Below, piece by piece: positions 11,032-20,541 of a DNA stretch of 64,000 nt (position 1 is its first letter; the number at the start of each line of letters is the position of its first letter). This DNA is from a virus. Below the pieces are notes generated by a model that worked only from the letters and a program-made list of their open reading frames with translations, was not told the DNA's origin and did no database searches. The stretch lies in the IMG/VR virus record IMGVR_UViG_3300047444_000299, positions 119,071-183,070 of that record; one strand, 5' to 3'. The position numbers were made by a program, and so were the translations under genes.

Positions 11032-14000
11032 TAAGAATCTTTCCTTTGTGTCAACCCGTCCTTGAGACGTAGGTTAACCAGTTTGCGTGTGTTGATAAAA
11101 CGCAGGTTTGAACTATCGAACAGGAATGAATCCTTACGGCGTTCATCCGAATCTTGACCATCAATCACTTGTGGGTTATCCGCCATGTACGCTGGGCGTA
11201 ATGGGAAGTCCTGCCCCGCCAATGGATGGGCGATCGTTTGAATCTCACCATATTGGGTCAACTTGTATTTACCGTTCGTATCCAAATCTGGAATCGTCAT
11301 TGGGTATTTACGCGGCAATCCCATATCCCATTTCAGGGTCTGTAGGATGTCGATCAAAGTTTCTTGGTGTTTTGTTGACACACCAGAATTTACAAACATG
11401 GTAATCATCATGATCCCGACAAACCCGAATCCAACAGGGTGTACAAACCGAAGCACATCATCACGATATTTCGAAACTTGCATTTGGGAATAGATTGAAA
11501 TCGCGTAATACGTTGGTCCGCGTCTCAAATAGTCCTGACTGTCAAGCGGGGCTTCCTTACCGACCACACCGCGAATCACGGTGCCGGTGAAGGCTGGGTT
11601 TACAGTTGCCGATAGCGTACCGCCTTCGTCAAACTCCCCTATGATGTTATTTAGTGTCACCTGCCAGTAAGCGGTTCCGTTTGTATCAAAATATCTGTCA
11701 TAATACACAACATCACCGTAACCAGTGCTGGATGTTAGGCGGTTGCCGACTAGATCAGAGGTCAGGTTGTCCGACGCAATGATAATGTCGTACTCATACT
11801 GCGAATCGGTTTCTGTTGTTACAGTCACTTCCTCGTTGTACAGAAGTTTGAACAGGAACTTGTAAGAATCCTTCACACCTTTAATCGAATACAAATCCGA
11901 TGCGCGGTTGTTTACAAACTTCAACAGCTCTTTCCATTTCGCGGTGTCTAGATAGACGTTACGTTTCGAAAGATCGTTGTAGAACATTTCCAGATATTCG
12001 GTTTCGTTCACATCATGGTTTTGTATCAAATTGTATAACTGGCCGTAGTCCGATTTTCTGTCGCTAGACAGGAAATTTAGGTATTCTTCAACAAATGATA
12101 CATAAAGCGGTTCATTCTGAATGAAATGCTCTGGTAGGAACTGATACACCATTGGATCTAACGGCGGAACAATATCCGATTCGTTGGTCGGAGTTTCATC
12201 CGGTACAACTGCATCAATTACATTGGACGCCAGAATGGCAGTCGCAACTTGTCGATTTGGGGTCCAAGTGAAAATCGCATTATCCCGAGTACGGAAACCA
12301 AGGCTGTAATAGCCGATGATATCGCCGGTCGATTTCTTATAGAACACCATCCCGATAACATATCCGGGGAATCCACTGATATTGAACGAATCCGCGTAGA
12401 ACGTGAATTTGCCGTTATCTAATGTTTCGGATGTGTTAGTTAGGGTATGAACGAAATCGGTGCGCTTGCTAATCAAGGCCAATTTGGCTTTGTAGTTGAC
12501 CCACATTCTATTTCCTGCAAACCACAGATACTGGGATTCGTAGTGATAGTTTTCTTCGCGAGTTACCCAAGTTGTACCATCATCCGAACGCAGCGGGGTT
12601 CTGTACCCACGGTTATTGGTTACGATGTTGTTTGGATCAATTGCATACTTGACCGCGTAGTCCACACGCTCTGGGTCCACACTCCCAACCCCATAACCCG
12701 GTGTAGAAGGTTCCACACTACCATCATCCGCAATTACATCATATGGACGGTTGATACCATCAATTAGGATGTGAGTCGGTGAACGAGACAGGTTGGAAAT
12801 GACTGGATCAAGGGTTATACGGTCGTATGTGGTGTTACCAAATACGCGAACCGAGGATGTCAGGTCAGATGCGATCTTATAAACCCCCTCATAGTCCGAT
12901 GGCGCGACTTTGTACCCACTATCAAGGGCAACCCCTGTTGTTGACCTAGTGCCCGGTACAAACGCATACACGCTGTCTCCGAAGCAAACCAGACTCTTAA
13001 TCAGAACGTTGTTTGTTGTGTCACCGGTTACCGATACTGCGACGGTGTTCCATACACGATTGCCACCAATGTCCAAATTGAGTTTTTTCAATTCCAGTGA
13101 ATATACGGTATTCGCGGAGGCGACATATAGAACTGCCCCGGCTTCGTCAATCGTAATTGCTTCAATCGACCCCAATCCCAATCCCGGTGGTAAGTCGATC
13201 AGTTTGGAAATACGGAATGTTCCTGTGTTGCCCGGACTGAATGTCTGGGTTACCGAACTTAGCGTAATTTCATTATTTGACCATTTAACATCGGTGGAGA
13301 ATGTCAGGGTATAGATTCCATCATATCCCATGATGTACATGGCGTCATCGGATGTTACAGCAACTTGTGTACCAACCGGGTTCCCCACGCGGCCAAGAAT
13401 ACCGCGATGGAGAATCCATGACGCAGCATTATTTTTCGAATAACGAACAATGGATTGTAGCCGCTCGAATGAGAAGAACATATCATTGAAATATGCCGGT
13501 AACAGTTTGTATCTGTCACCACATGCTTCCGAGACATCGCCGTAGAGTTTCAGCGATTCGTCTTGATAAAGGATATACCCCTCAAGTTCTGCGATATTGA
13601 TTTTCTTGTTATCGAAAACAAAACCTTCTTTGATCAAAACCCCATCAATCTCATCTTTATTGAAATCGAATGATCCGTTGGCTTTGATAAGCTTTTCGTT
13701 GATAAAGTTCTGATAGATCGATACCGACGCCTGAGAAGTTACTACATACGAATTGCTTGCGAATGTAGTAAATTCTTCGGATAGGGTCCAATCACTTGGG
13801 GTGTATTCAGTTGATACAGCACGCACCCGATAGATATATTTCGTATTGGGTGTTACATGCTGGTCAAAATATTCAGAGTTGTTTGTAAAATCAACGGCGA
13901 TGTAGTCACCGCCGTTCGCTGATTTTTGAATTTCATAGGTGAATATTCCGCCGAGGTCATCCCATGTAATCATGGCGAAAGTCCCGGCGACATTCTTAAT

Positions 14001-14033
14001 ACGAACTATTTCTAATGCTGGTGATTGTGCCAT
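11031..14033 (-). CDS. 7: Baseplate wedge protein gp7
   Basis: 1000 aa (T4 1032), the largest wedge protein. It begins with a fibronectin type III-like domain (residues about 5-90, with WDDLGGIFTYEIQKS and KYIYRVRAVS). A long beta-rich middle follows, then the conserved region with LPEHFIQNEPLYVSFVEEYL and YLEMFYNDLSKRNVYLDTA near residues 635-710. It links wedge gp10 to the gp6/gp8/gp53 core. Its length and its place between gp6 and gp8 support the call. Confidence 0.93.
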   Translation of the reverse strand: MAQSPALEIVRIKNVAGTFAMITWDDLGGIFTYEIQKSANGGDYIAVDFTNNSEYFDQHVTPNTKYIYRVRAVSTEYTPSDWTLSEEFTTFASNSYVVTSQASVSIYQNFINEKLIKANGSFDFNKDEIDGVLIKEGFVFDNKKINIAELEGYILYQDESLKLYGDVSEACGDRYKLLPAYFNDMFFSFERLQSIVRYSKNNAASWILHRGILGRVGNPVGTQVAVTSDDAMYIMGYDGIYTLTFSTDVKWSNNEITLSSVTQTFSPGNTGTFRISKLIDLPPGLGLGSIEAITIDEAGAVLYVASANTVYSLELKKLNLDIGGNRVWNTVAVSVTGDTTNNVLIKSLVCFGDSVYAFVPGTRSTTGVALDSGYKVAPSDYEGVYKIASDLTSSVRVFGNTTYDRITLDPVISNLSRSPTHILIDGINRPYDVIADDGSVEPSTPGYGVGSVDPERVDYAVKYAIDPNNIVTNNRGYRTPLRSDDGTTWVTREENYHYESQYLWFAGNRMWVNYKAKLALISKRTDFVHTLTNTSETLDNGKFTFYADSFNISGFPGYVIGMVFYKKSTGDIIGYYSLGFRTRDNAIFTWTPNRQVATAILASNVIDAVVPDETPTNESDIVPPLDPMVYQFLPEHFIQNEPLYVSFVEEYLNFLSSDRKSDYGQLYNLIQNHDVNETEYLEMFYNDLSKRNVYLDTAKWKELLKFVNNRASDLYSIKGVKDSYKFLFKLLYNEEVTVTTETDSQYEYDIIIASDNLTSDLVGNRLTSSTGYGDVVYYDRYFDTNGTAYWQVTLNNIIGEFDEGGTLSATVNPAFTGTVIRGVVGKEAPLDSQDYLRRGPTYYAISIYSQMQVSKYRDDVLRFVHPVGFGFVGIMMITMFVNSGVSTKHQETLIDILQTLKWDMGLPRKYPMTIPDLDTNGKYKLTQYGEIQTIAHPLAGQDFPLRPAYMADNPQVIDGQDSDERRKDSFLFDSSNLRFINTRKLVNLRLKDGLTQRKDS

Positions 14034-14042
14034 TTTCTATTA

Positions 14043-15890
14043 TCACAAAATTGGTTGGATAGCAACTGAAATGTATGTCGGACGCAGTAATGGTTCGTAT
14101 ACAATCAGGGAACCGTCTTTGGTATAGATATCTGTTTCTTTCGGATTTGCATACATTTGCAGGTTCGCAACAGCAAAGTTGGTGCGAGGCAATCCGAGTG
14201 CCCCCAGATTGAAGTATGCATTACCGGAAGTATGATCAATCGTACCAATCGGGTAATATTTATTGTCAGGACTTGTACCAAGTCTGTTGAAATCAGTTCC
14301 AGCATAAACCGGTACAGAAATTCCGGCTGTAGCCTTGAATGGTCCTACCACCAATTGACCGGAATCTGTACTAACGATGTTCACGTTATACGGATGGGCT
14401 GAATCTTTGATGAACGAAATAGGCGAGCTGATGAACGTTCTGGTTACCAACGGATTCAGGAAGTTAATCCCGGTGGTTGGGGTTAGATAGTTATCCTCAA
14501 GCTCTTTAACCAATCGAATACTGCAACGGGAACCCAATACAGCGGTATCTGTGTTGTCGATATAGCTTAACAGTTTGGAAACGTGGAAACTTGACGAGAA
14601 CGTGGTGATGTTCTGATTGTAATAGTTTTCAACCGATTGCATCAAACTACTGATCAATTGGTCTTCCGATACACTCAATTCCACAACCTTGTAGTCAACC
14701 GAAATCGTTTTTTCCACAAACACATAGTCTGGGGTTACGATTCGCGGGGCGATGGTCACGATGTTGTAGTCTTTCAGGTATTCTTCAATTGCTTGCTTCT
14801 GGGCATTGTTCATAACCAGCTCATTGACCGGTTTAATCGCAATGAACGCATAACCCGGCTTGGTATTGTCACCAAAGCAGCGAATCGCTTCAACAATTGA
14901 TCCAAACTCTTTGAGCACGAATGCTTCATAGTCCTGAGCCGTTACACATCGACCTTGAGCCTCAAACACTTTCGGGGCCACGGCTCTGATGCGCTCAATG
15001 TCTTCCTTATCCCCACCACCGTCACTGACAGCATCAGACGCAAGTGTGATTGCAAAATCAAACCCGGATACCGAGTCAACCGCTTTGAAGGTGGTGATAC
15101 CGTTACCATTGGAACCTTTAACAGAAAGGTACTCGATAACCACAGTCTGACCTACAGCGGGTCTTAAACCACCAACGTATTTCATCAAATCGGGCTGACC
15201 GGGAATTAATTCTAATTCACCAGTACCGAAATAAATTTCGGTCCAACCATCTTGAGTTTCACGGAAGTAGTACACAGAATCTGTCGAGCCTGTTCTAGCG
15301 GCGTTGCCTGCAAGGGTGTATTCAATTCCGTTTACCGTAATGCGGATGTAACGTCTATCGATTGTGGTATCTCGAATAAAGATTCTGGAGATATTATCCC
15401 ATACATATTGTTGACGGATAATTTTACCCTGTACAACATTCAAGTCACCGGTATATGTGTTTTGAAGGTTCTTCGATAGAATGGTGTCTTTGAAAGTCAC
15501 AAATTCAAATTTCGAGTTACCCATTGTACCGAAGAACTTGAACCCAAACGGTACTTTAGCAGAATTTGGTAATGTTCCGGGTTGGTTGTAAGTTAAGGTT
15601 ACACCCATATCAATCGAAGCACCACGGATAGAAGCCGGGATATAACCGATGTTTTGGGCACCCATTACAACCGATCCACGGTTGCGAGCTGATTGTAAGA
15701 ACGATTCGAACAGTGCAGCGTTGGCAAATGTACCTTGATACAATGCAGCATAGGCTAAACCGTCGATCAAGGTGTTCATTCTCGAACCTTCAAAATCATA
15801 GTCCGCAAAACTTGCGCTGTTTTTGTAATGATCGATTAAGCGGTTCTTAACATCCGCGAACGCTAAAGCGGAGAAGTCAGTATTAATCAT
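14043..15890 (-). CDS. 6: Baseplate wedge protein gp6
   Basis: 615 aa (T4 660). The N-terminus has FADVKNRLIDHYKNSASFAD then FEGSRMNTLIDGLAYAALYQ, typical of gp6/gpJ baseplate proteins. The core domain includes GGDKEDIERIRAVAPKVFEA and RCVTAQDYEAFVLKEFG. gp6 dimers form the inner iris ring of the baseplate. The start overlaps the gene 25 stop by 4 bp. Confidence 0.95.
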   Translation of the reverse strand: MINTDFSALAFADVKNRLIDHYKNSASFADYDFEGSRMNTLIDGLAYAALYQGTFANAALFESFLQSARNRGSVVMGAQNIGYIPASIRGASIDMGVTLTYNQPGTLPNSAKVPFGFKFFGTMGNSKFEFVTFKDTILSKNLQNTYTGDLNVVQGKIIRQQYVWDNISRIFIRDTTIDRRYIRITVNGIEYTLAGNAARTGSTDSVYYFRETQDGWTEIYFGTGELELIPGQPDLMKYVGGLRPAVGQTVVIEYLSVKGSNGNGITTFKAVDSVSGFDFAITLASDAVSDGGGDKEDIERIRAVAPKVFEAQGRCVTAQDYEAFVLKEFGSIVEAIRCFGDNTKPGYAFIAIKPVNELVMNNAQKQAIEEYLKDYNIVTIAPRIVTPDYVFVEKTISVDYKVVELSVSEDQLISSLMQSVENYYNQNITTFSSSFHVSKLLSYIDNTDTAVLGSRCSIRLVKELEDNYLTPTTGINFLNPLVTRTFISSPISFIKDSAHPYNVNIVSTDSGQLVVGPFKATAGISVPVYAGTDFNRLGTSPDNKYYPIGTIDHTSGNAYFNLGALGLPRTNFAVANLQMYANPKETDIYTKDGSLIVYEPLLRPTYISVAIQPIL

Positions 15891-16282
15891 GAAGTGGCCT
15901 TAGAATTGAGGTTTAGAGACGCAACTTGCAGCAGCTCTAAGTTGTAAATTGTATAGAATCGGACGGTAATGAAATAGGCGTTATTGTCATAGTCGGCAAT
16001 TACATCAACCTGTTGTAAAACCGCTCTAGGTTCCCAGTTGGTGATGACTTCCTGAATTTCTCGTCTGATCATATAAGTTGTTTCATCGGACATTAGTTCG
16101 AACAATAGCCCGGAAATATTCCCACCAACCTCTGGCTGATATAGACGCTCGCCTTTTTCAGTCAGTACCAGATTTATGACAGAATCGATGATTGCTCTGT
16201 CATTGATAGCAGCGGATAAATCGTATGTAATCGGGTCCATCAACATATTCTTACGAATGTCGGAATAAATTACAGTAGTCAT
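15887..16282 (-). CDS. 25: Baseplate wedge protein gp25
   Basis: 131 aa from the ATG at 16282 (T4 132). It has YSDIRKNMLMDP at the start and RLYQPEVGGNISGLLFELMS plus EVITNWEPRAVLQQVDV, all gp25/GpW-lysozyme-fold hallmarks. An ATG at 16294 is in frame, but it lies only about a dozen bases below the late promoter and has no ribosome site, whereas a GGGAA sits 5 bases before 16282; I therefore prefer 16282. First gene of the second late unit. Confidence 0.93.
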   Translation of the reverse strand: MTTVIYSDIRKNMLMDPITYDLSAAINDRAIIDSVINLVLTEKGERLYQPEVGGNISGLLFELMSDETTYMIRREIQEVITNWEPRAVLQQVDVIADYDNNAYFITVRFYTIYNLELLQVASLNLNSKATS

Positions 16283-16306
16283 ATGTATTCCCATTTGTAT
16301 ATTGTG

Positions 16307-16314
16307 TATTTATA
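16307..16314 (-). promoter_or_regulatory. Late promoter for gene 25-6-7-8-9-10 unit
   Basis: Perfect TATAAATA on the minus strand 25 bp upstream of the preferred gp25 start, and immediately downstream of a terminator. Confidence 0.85.
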
Positions 16315-16321
16315 AGCAAAT

Positions 16322-16347
16322 AAAAAAGGGGCCAATTGGCCCCTTTT
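16322..16347 (-). terminator. Intrinsic terminator of the gene 48-to-fibre late unit
   Basis: GGGGCC-AATT-GGCCCC hairpin followed on the minus strand by six T residues. Almost the same sequence as the terminator at 4723-4749. Confidence 0.85.
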
Positions 16348-16354
16348 AGGTTAT

Positions 16355-16936
16355 TTAAATTGCTTTCCACGGGTTGATTCGTGTTGTTTCACCTTTAGGT
16401 AGATCAACGGTGCCCTGTTGATCCGGTGATATTTTAAAACCAAATCTCATAACAGATGCATGGGTTTGTGACCATTGTTTGACAAAATAGAACCCGTAAT
16501 AACTACGACCTTCCAAACTGACCAATTTAACAAATTGCCACCCACCCTGACCCGGCTTATCGGCAACATTGTAATCACCTTTATAAGTGATTGTGCTACC
16601 GGTAATTGGTGCTTGATATAACTTCAACATACGCATGTTATTGGCTGGGTTGCGAATCGCAGTCCACCAATACATCGCCATGTAGCCGTTTACATCCCAA
16701 CCGAATGGTGTGTTAGCAGCCCACCACCCGCGTTTATCCCCTTGTACCCCATCAAAATCATTTCCCCAGAGCCAAGCCCATTTAGGGAGATTGATAATCT
16801 TTCTCCCATCATCGACACTGACACTTTCAACCCGGAATGGTAGGGCAATTGCTACCATCACCAATCCGAGTAGATCGAAGAAAACATCCGAGAAAAACAA
16901 GAATACAAATTGGAATACCGCTTTGATGTAATCCAT
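16355..16936 (-). CDS. Membrane-anchored phage protein of unknown function
   Basis: 193 aa. Residues about 5-33 (YIKAVFQFVFLFFSDVFFDL and LGLVMVAIALPF) are strongly hydrophobic, so the protein is probably inserted in the membrane at its N-terminus. The rest is Trp-rich, with LPKWAWLWGNDFDGVQGDKR and FYFVKQWSQTHASVMRFGF, a pattern I have seen in conserved phage hypothetical proteins next to tail genes. Its last-gene position behind the fibre cluster and the terminator right after it suggest a late, perhaps lysis- or entry-related role, but this is a guess. Confidence 0.75.
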   Translation of the reverse strand: MDYIKAVFQFVFLFFSDVFFDLLGLVMVAIALPFRVESVSVDDGRKIINLPKWAWLWGNDFDGVQGDKRGWWAANTPFGWDVNGYMAMYWWTAIRNPANNMRMLKLYQAPITGSTITYKGDYNVADKPGQGGWQFVKLVSLEGRSYYGFYFVKQWSQTHASVMRFGFKISPDQQGTVDLPKGETTRINPWKAI

Positions 16937-17364
16937 TACACACCATCCGGTGCGACTGGTTTGATTTCCGGGAAATCAGGAGTAGCAGGCCAGTTTCGTA
17001 GTAGAACCCGGTACGCCCGCCAGACTGTTGCGGCTCCGACCATCATAGAACTGTCTTCGATTATGTTAATCTGAATATCAGCCCGATCTAATTCGGTGTC
17101 TCTCCATGCCCGACCATTTAGAACCGCAGATTCTTCAACCTCGGCTGGTGTCGGCGTCTCTGGGATAGGTTTAGCCGGAATTTCTTCCACAACCCAATCA
17201 CCCGAAACAAACTTACAAGTTTGTGTGGCAGAATTAAAATCTGGTGGGGCAATTGTTGTGGTATGGGCCGGGTGGTGAAATACACCCGGCTCCAATGGTG
17301 ACTCAAATGCATCCGTGAGCCCATTATACTGTAGTGTATACGAGCTATAGCTATAAACGATCAT
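16936..17364 (-). CDS. Tail fibre assembly chaperone-like protein
   Basis: 142 aa. The C-terminal half has the pattern of the phage tail assembly chaperone family: LNGRAWRDTELDRADIQINI, then VWRAYRVLLRNWPATPDFP and a Pro-rich tail. It lies directly behind the large fibre gene, the usual place for such chaperones, and overlaps the next gene by one base. The probable role is helping the adjacent fibre trimerise. Confidence 0.75.
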   Translation of the reverse strand: MIVYSYSSYTLQYNGLTDAFESPLEPGVFHHPAHTTTIAPPDFNSATQTCKFVSGDWVVEEIPAKPIPETPTPAEVEESAVLNGRAWRDTELDRADIQINIIEDSSMMVGAATVWRAYRVLLRNWPATPDFPEIKPVAPDGV

Positions 17365-17379
17365 AATACATCCAAATGT

Positions 17380-20300
17380 TTAGTATTTAATACATGCAAG
17401 AAGTGCAATGTTCTTCATTACAGTTTCTGTACCGCCAGTGTTCTGGATAGAGATACCAGTTGCTTTAGAACCAGTGTTAGTTGACCCTGCGATTGCACTG
17501 AAAACACCACCGGCTGTGTATGCCGTACCTGTTGTTACACCCATCGAGTGGAAGTGACCCGGATCGGTTACGCCGTGATTGTGGGACGAGAAAGCATCTG
17601 CTTGGTAACTGCCAAGCACCCGGTTTATATCAACACCAGCCCCGGCATCCCAGCCGCGTGGCCCTCTACCGCGCATATCGGGAACGTTGAACGTAGTCGA
17701 ACCGTCACCCACACCAGCCGGACAGATACGGATCGTGGCCCCGGTTGTAGTAACCGTGGCGTTGGCCGATAGGGTGAAGGTGGTAGTGCCGTTGGCCGCA
17801 GTTATCGTGGCCCCCGCTGGAATTCCCGGACCACTGACAGGCATACCCACAAACCAACCCGAGTTAAGACTTGTAGCTGTAATGCTGTTGCTACCCGATG
17901 TGACGTTGCAAGTAACTGCATATGTAATCGCGTTAAACAAGTTTGCATATGTGGTACGCGATATTGCCGAACCATCAGATGACAGATAACCAGTTGGTGC
18001 CCAAATCATAGCGAAGAACGCTACAGCCCCCGGTGGTGTCGAACCAGCAGCAGAAACCGCAGTTGTTACAAAAGCAGTTGTTGCAACTTGTGTAGTGTTA
18101 GTACCAGCAGTTGCAGTTGGTGCCAACGGAGTACCTGTTAGGGTTGGGCTAGCAGCAAGTACCAAGTTACCTGTACCGGTTGCTGTACCAGTCCCTGTAC
18201 CACCTTGAGCAACTGACAATGGTGTAGTCAATCCTGTGAGACTTGTAATGCTGGAGTTTGACCCGGCGAAAACAAGTGCCCCCTGATCGGTAGAATCGAT
18301 GGTTACTTTTAAACCAACTGCCGACCAACCAATGTATACTTTATTACCAAGCTGTCCAGTACCACCACCCTGTTGAACCGGTGAGAATCCCAAGCTATCT
18401 TGTTTAAGATTTAGTGCGGTTTGGGTTGCGGTCGAAACGGGTTTGCTTGCATCGCTTGTGTTATCGACGTTGCTTAGGGCGACATAGGTTTTGTCCAGTG
18501 CTACCCAAGTTTTATCACCTCTCCAAACCTGAGCTGTAGTACCGGTTGCAATCGACGGTTCTTTTGTCGAGTCTGCAACTGTGATGTTAGCGGTTCCATC
18601 AAATGCCACGCCGTTGATGTTTCTTGCAGTTACCAGTTTGGTTGCAGAGACGGCGTTGGCCGATGCATCTAATTTACTGGTGCTTAATCCTGTGATTTGA
18701 GCTTGTAACTTACCAATTGCTACCAGAATCGTATCAGCCGCCGATGTTGCTGTTGCTGTTGCAACCGATAGACCTGTTAGGATGGACGCACGAACTGTAG
18801 TCGCGAAATCGGTCCAAGTTTTATCACCACGCCAGAAGCCGCTGGTTGTACCTGTCGAAATAACAGGTTCTTTACCGTCTATTGCCGTCTGTAGACCCAC
18901 CACAGTGCTGATCGCCTGTGTACCAGTATGGTTGGCACGGTTCAACAGCACAGCGTCACTAGAGTTGGCTGTAGCGGCTGTAGCGATACCACCTAACTTA
19001 GCCTTTTCTGTATCCGTATAGGCGTTGGTATTTAGGTTGGATTCATACAATGTTTTTACTTGGGCAGCGGTCATTGGATCTGTTGCGCTGGCAACTACCC
19101 ACTTGCTATCGTTTGTATCCCAGATGTATTGTTTCGCATCTGTTCCAGTACCCGCGTCCACATCCGCATAATCACCAGCTACCGGCGAACTTACACCTGA
19201 TACCATAGCGGCATAGGTAGTAAAATAGCCTCTGTAATGTGGTGTAGCATATGACAATGCAGCAGCAGCACTTGCAGCAGCATCAGATGCCGAACTTGCG
19301 GCAGCAGTCGCAGATCCAGCAGCAGCCGTTGCACTTGCCGAGGCGGCAGAAGCAGCGTTAGTAGCGGTTGTTGCACTTGCAGCCACAGCGGCTTGTGCAT
19401 TTGATGCAGTTGTCGCAGATCCAGAAGCAGCGGTTGCACTTGTTGCAGCAGTTGTCGCAGATCCAGCAGCAGCGGTAGCCGAGCTACCAGCGTTAGTCGC
19501 AAATGTCGATGCCGCCGAAGAACTTGTGTTTGCAGCGGTAGCCGAGTTAGCCGAGTTAGTTGCACTTGTTGCAGCAGCAGTAGCCGATCCAGAAGCAGCG
19601 GTAGCCGAGTTAGCCGAGTTGTTTGCACTACCCAATGAGTTAGTTGCCGATGTTGCAGCAGCGGATGCAGACCCAGATGCCGCAGATGCCGATCCAGAAG
19701 CAGCGGTAGCCGATCCAGAAGCAGCGGTAGCCGAAGTTGCAGCAGCCGTCTGGCTTGCACTTGCACCGGATGCACTTGTTGCGGCAGCAGTAGCCGAAGT
19801 TGCAGCGGCAGTTTTACTAGATGTTGCCGATGTTGCCGATGATGATGCATCAGATGCCGATGATGCAGCCGCAGATGCACTTACACCGGCATTAGTTGCC
19901 GATGTTGCAGCAGCGACTTTACTGGCGTTGGCGTTAGTCGCAGAGCTGGTCGCACTGGAAGCCGAAGCCGAAGCCGAAGTTGCCGAAGTTGCAGCATCAT
20001 TTTTACTGGACATCGCACTTGCCGCGCTGATATCAGCAGATGTTGCGGACGCAGCAGCGTTAGTTGCCGAAGTTGCAGCAGCGGTGGCCGATGCGGCAGC
20101 AGCGGCGGCATTTGGCCCAGCGGTTAGAGCTGTAGTTGCAGACGCGGCGGCTTGGTTTGCACTTACCCCAGCAGCGGTAGCCGATCCAGCGGCTGCACTT
20201 GCGGACTGACGAGCATCATCGGTTGCAAGAACAACGTTAGCCGTAATTGTAGAAACAACAGGCTCAAGGATATCCAGACGATGGGTGGAAGTTGCGATAT

Positions 20301-20532
20301 TGGTATTCGCGGTTGCCATCTGATCGGTTAATGTTGCGATATTACCATCCGATACATCAGCCCGGTCTTTCAGGTAATTGGTACGGTTGGTTAGTTGCTG
20401 AGACGCAATGTTAGCAACACCAGAGATAACTACGTTGTCCTCGACAATCGGCGTACCACCTAATACTAGGTCTTCTTTCGCGATTCGGTAGATCGAGTTT
20501 TCCCATGTGCTACTTTCGAGTATTTCACTCAT
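17380..20532 (-). CDS. Large tail fibre/collar protein with long Ala-Ser-Thr repeat shaft
   Basis: 1050 aa. Residues about 85-440 form an extreme low-complexity shaft built from short units like SATAAATSATNSAN, read as a trimeric coiled or collagen-like rod. This is followed by beta-structured repeats with YVALSNVDNTSDASKPVST and a C-terminal collar domain: GAVAFFAMIWAPTGYLSSDG, then NVPDMRGRGPRGWDAG and the metal-binding type HNHGVTDPGHFHS. The collar is split by about 60 extra residues (from NVTSGSNSITATSLN to TTTGATIRI). Probably the receptor-binding fibre. The repeats make it prone to length variation. Confidence 0.85.
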   Translation of the reverse strand: MSEILESSTWENSIYRIAKEDLVLGGTPIVEDNVVISGVANIASQQLTNRTNYLKDRADVSDGNIATLTDQMATANTNIATSTHRLDILEPVVSTITANVVLATDDARQSASAAAGSATAAGVSANQAAASATTALTAGPNAAAAAASATAAATSATNAAASATSADISAASAMSSKNDAATSATSASASASSATSSATNANASKVAAATSATNAGVSASAAASSASDASSSATSATSSKTAAATSATAAATSASGASASQTAAATSATAASGSATAASGSASAASGSASAAATSATNSLGSANNSANSATAASGSATAAATSATNSANSATAANTSSSAASTFATNAGSSATAAAGSATTAATSATAASGSATTASNAQAAVAASATTATNAASAASASATAAAGSATAAASSASDAAASAAAALSYATPHYRGYFTTYAAMVSGVSSPVAGDYADVDAGTGTDAKQYIWDTNDSKWVVASATDPMTAAQVKTLYESNLNTNAYTDTEKAKLGGIATAATANSSDAVLLNRANHTGTQAISTVVGLQTAIDGKEPVISTGTTSGFWRGDKTWTDFATTVRASILTGLSVATATATSAADTILVAIGKLQAQITGLSTSKLDASANAVSATKLVTARNINGVAFDGTANITVADSTKEPSIATGTTAQVWRGDKTWVALDKTYVALSNVDNTSDASKPVSTATQTALNLKQDSLGFSPVQQGGGTGQLGNKVYIGWSAVGLKVTIDSTDQGALVFAGSNSSITSLTGLTTPLSVAQGGTGTGTATGTGNLVLAASPTLTGTPLAPTATAGTNTTQVATTAFVTTAVSAAGSTPPGAVAFFAMIWAPTGYLSSDGSAISRTTYANLFNAITYAVTCNVTSGSNSITATSLNSGWFVGMPVSGPGIPAGATITAANGTTTFTLSANATVTTTGATIRICPAGVGDGSTTFNVPDMRGRGPRGWDAGAGVDINRVLGSYQADAFSSHNHGVTDPGHFHSMGVTTGTAYTAGGVFSAIAGSTNTGSKATGISIQNTGGTETVMKNIALLACIKY

Positions 20533-20541
20533 GTTAATTCC

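Noticed and set aside
19526-20209. Long plus-strand ORF of 227 codons
   Set aside because: Antisense shadow of the Ala/Ser repeat shaft of the fibre gene; composition follows the repeat, no ribosome site.
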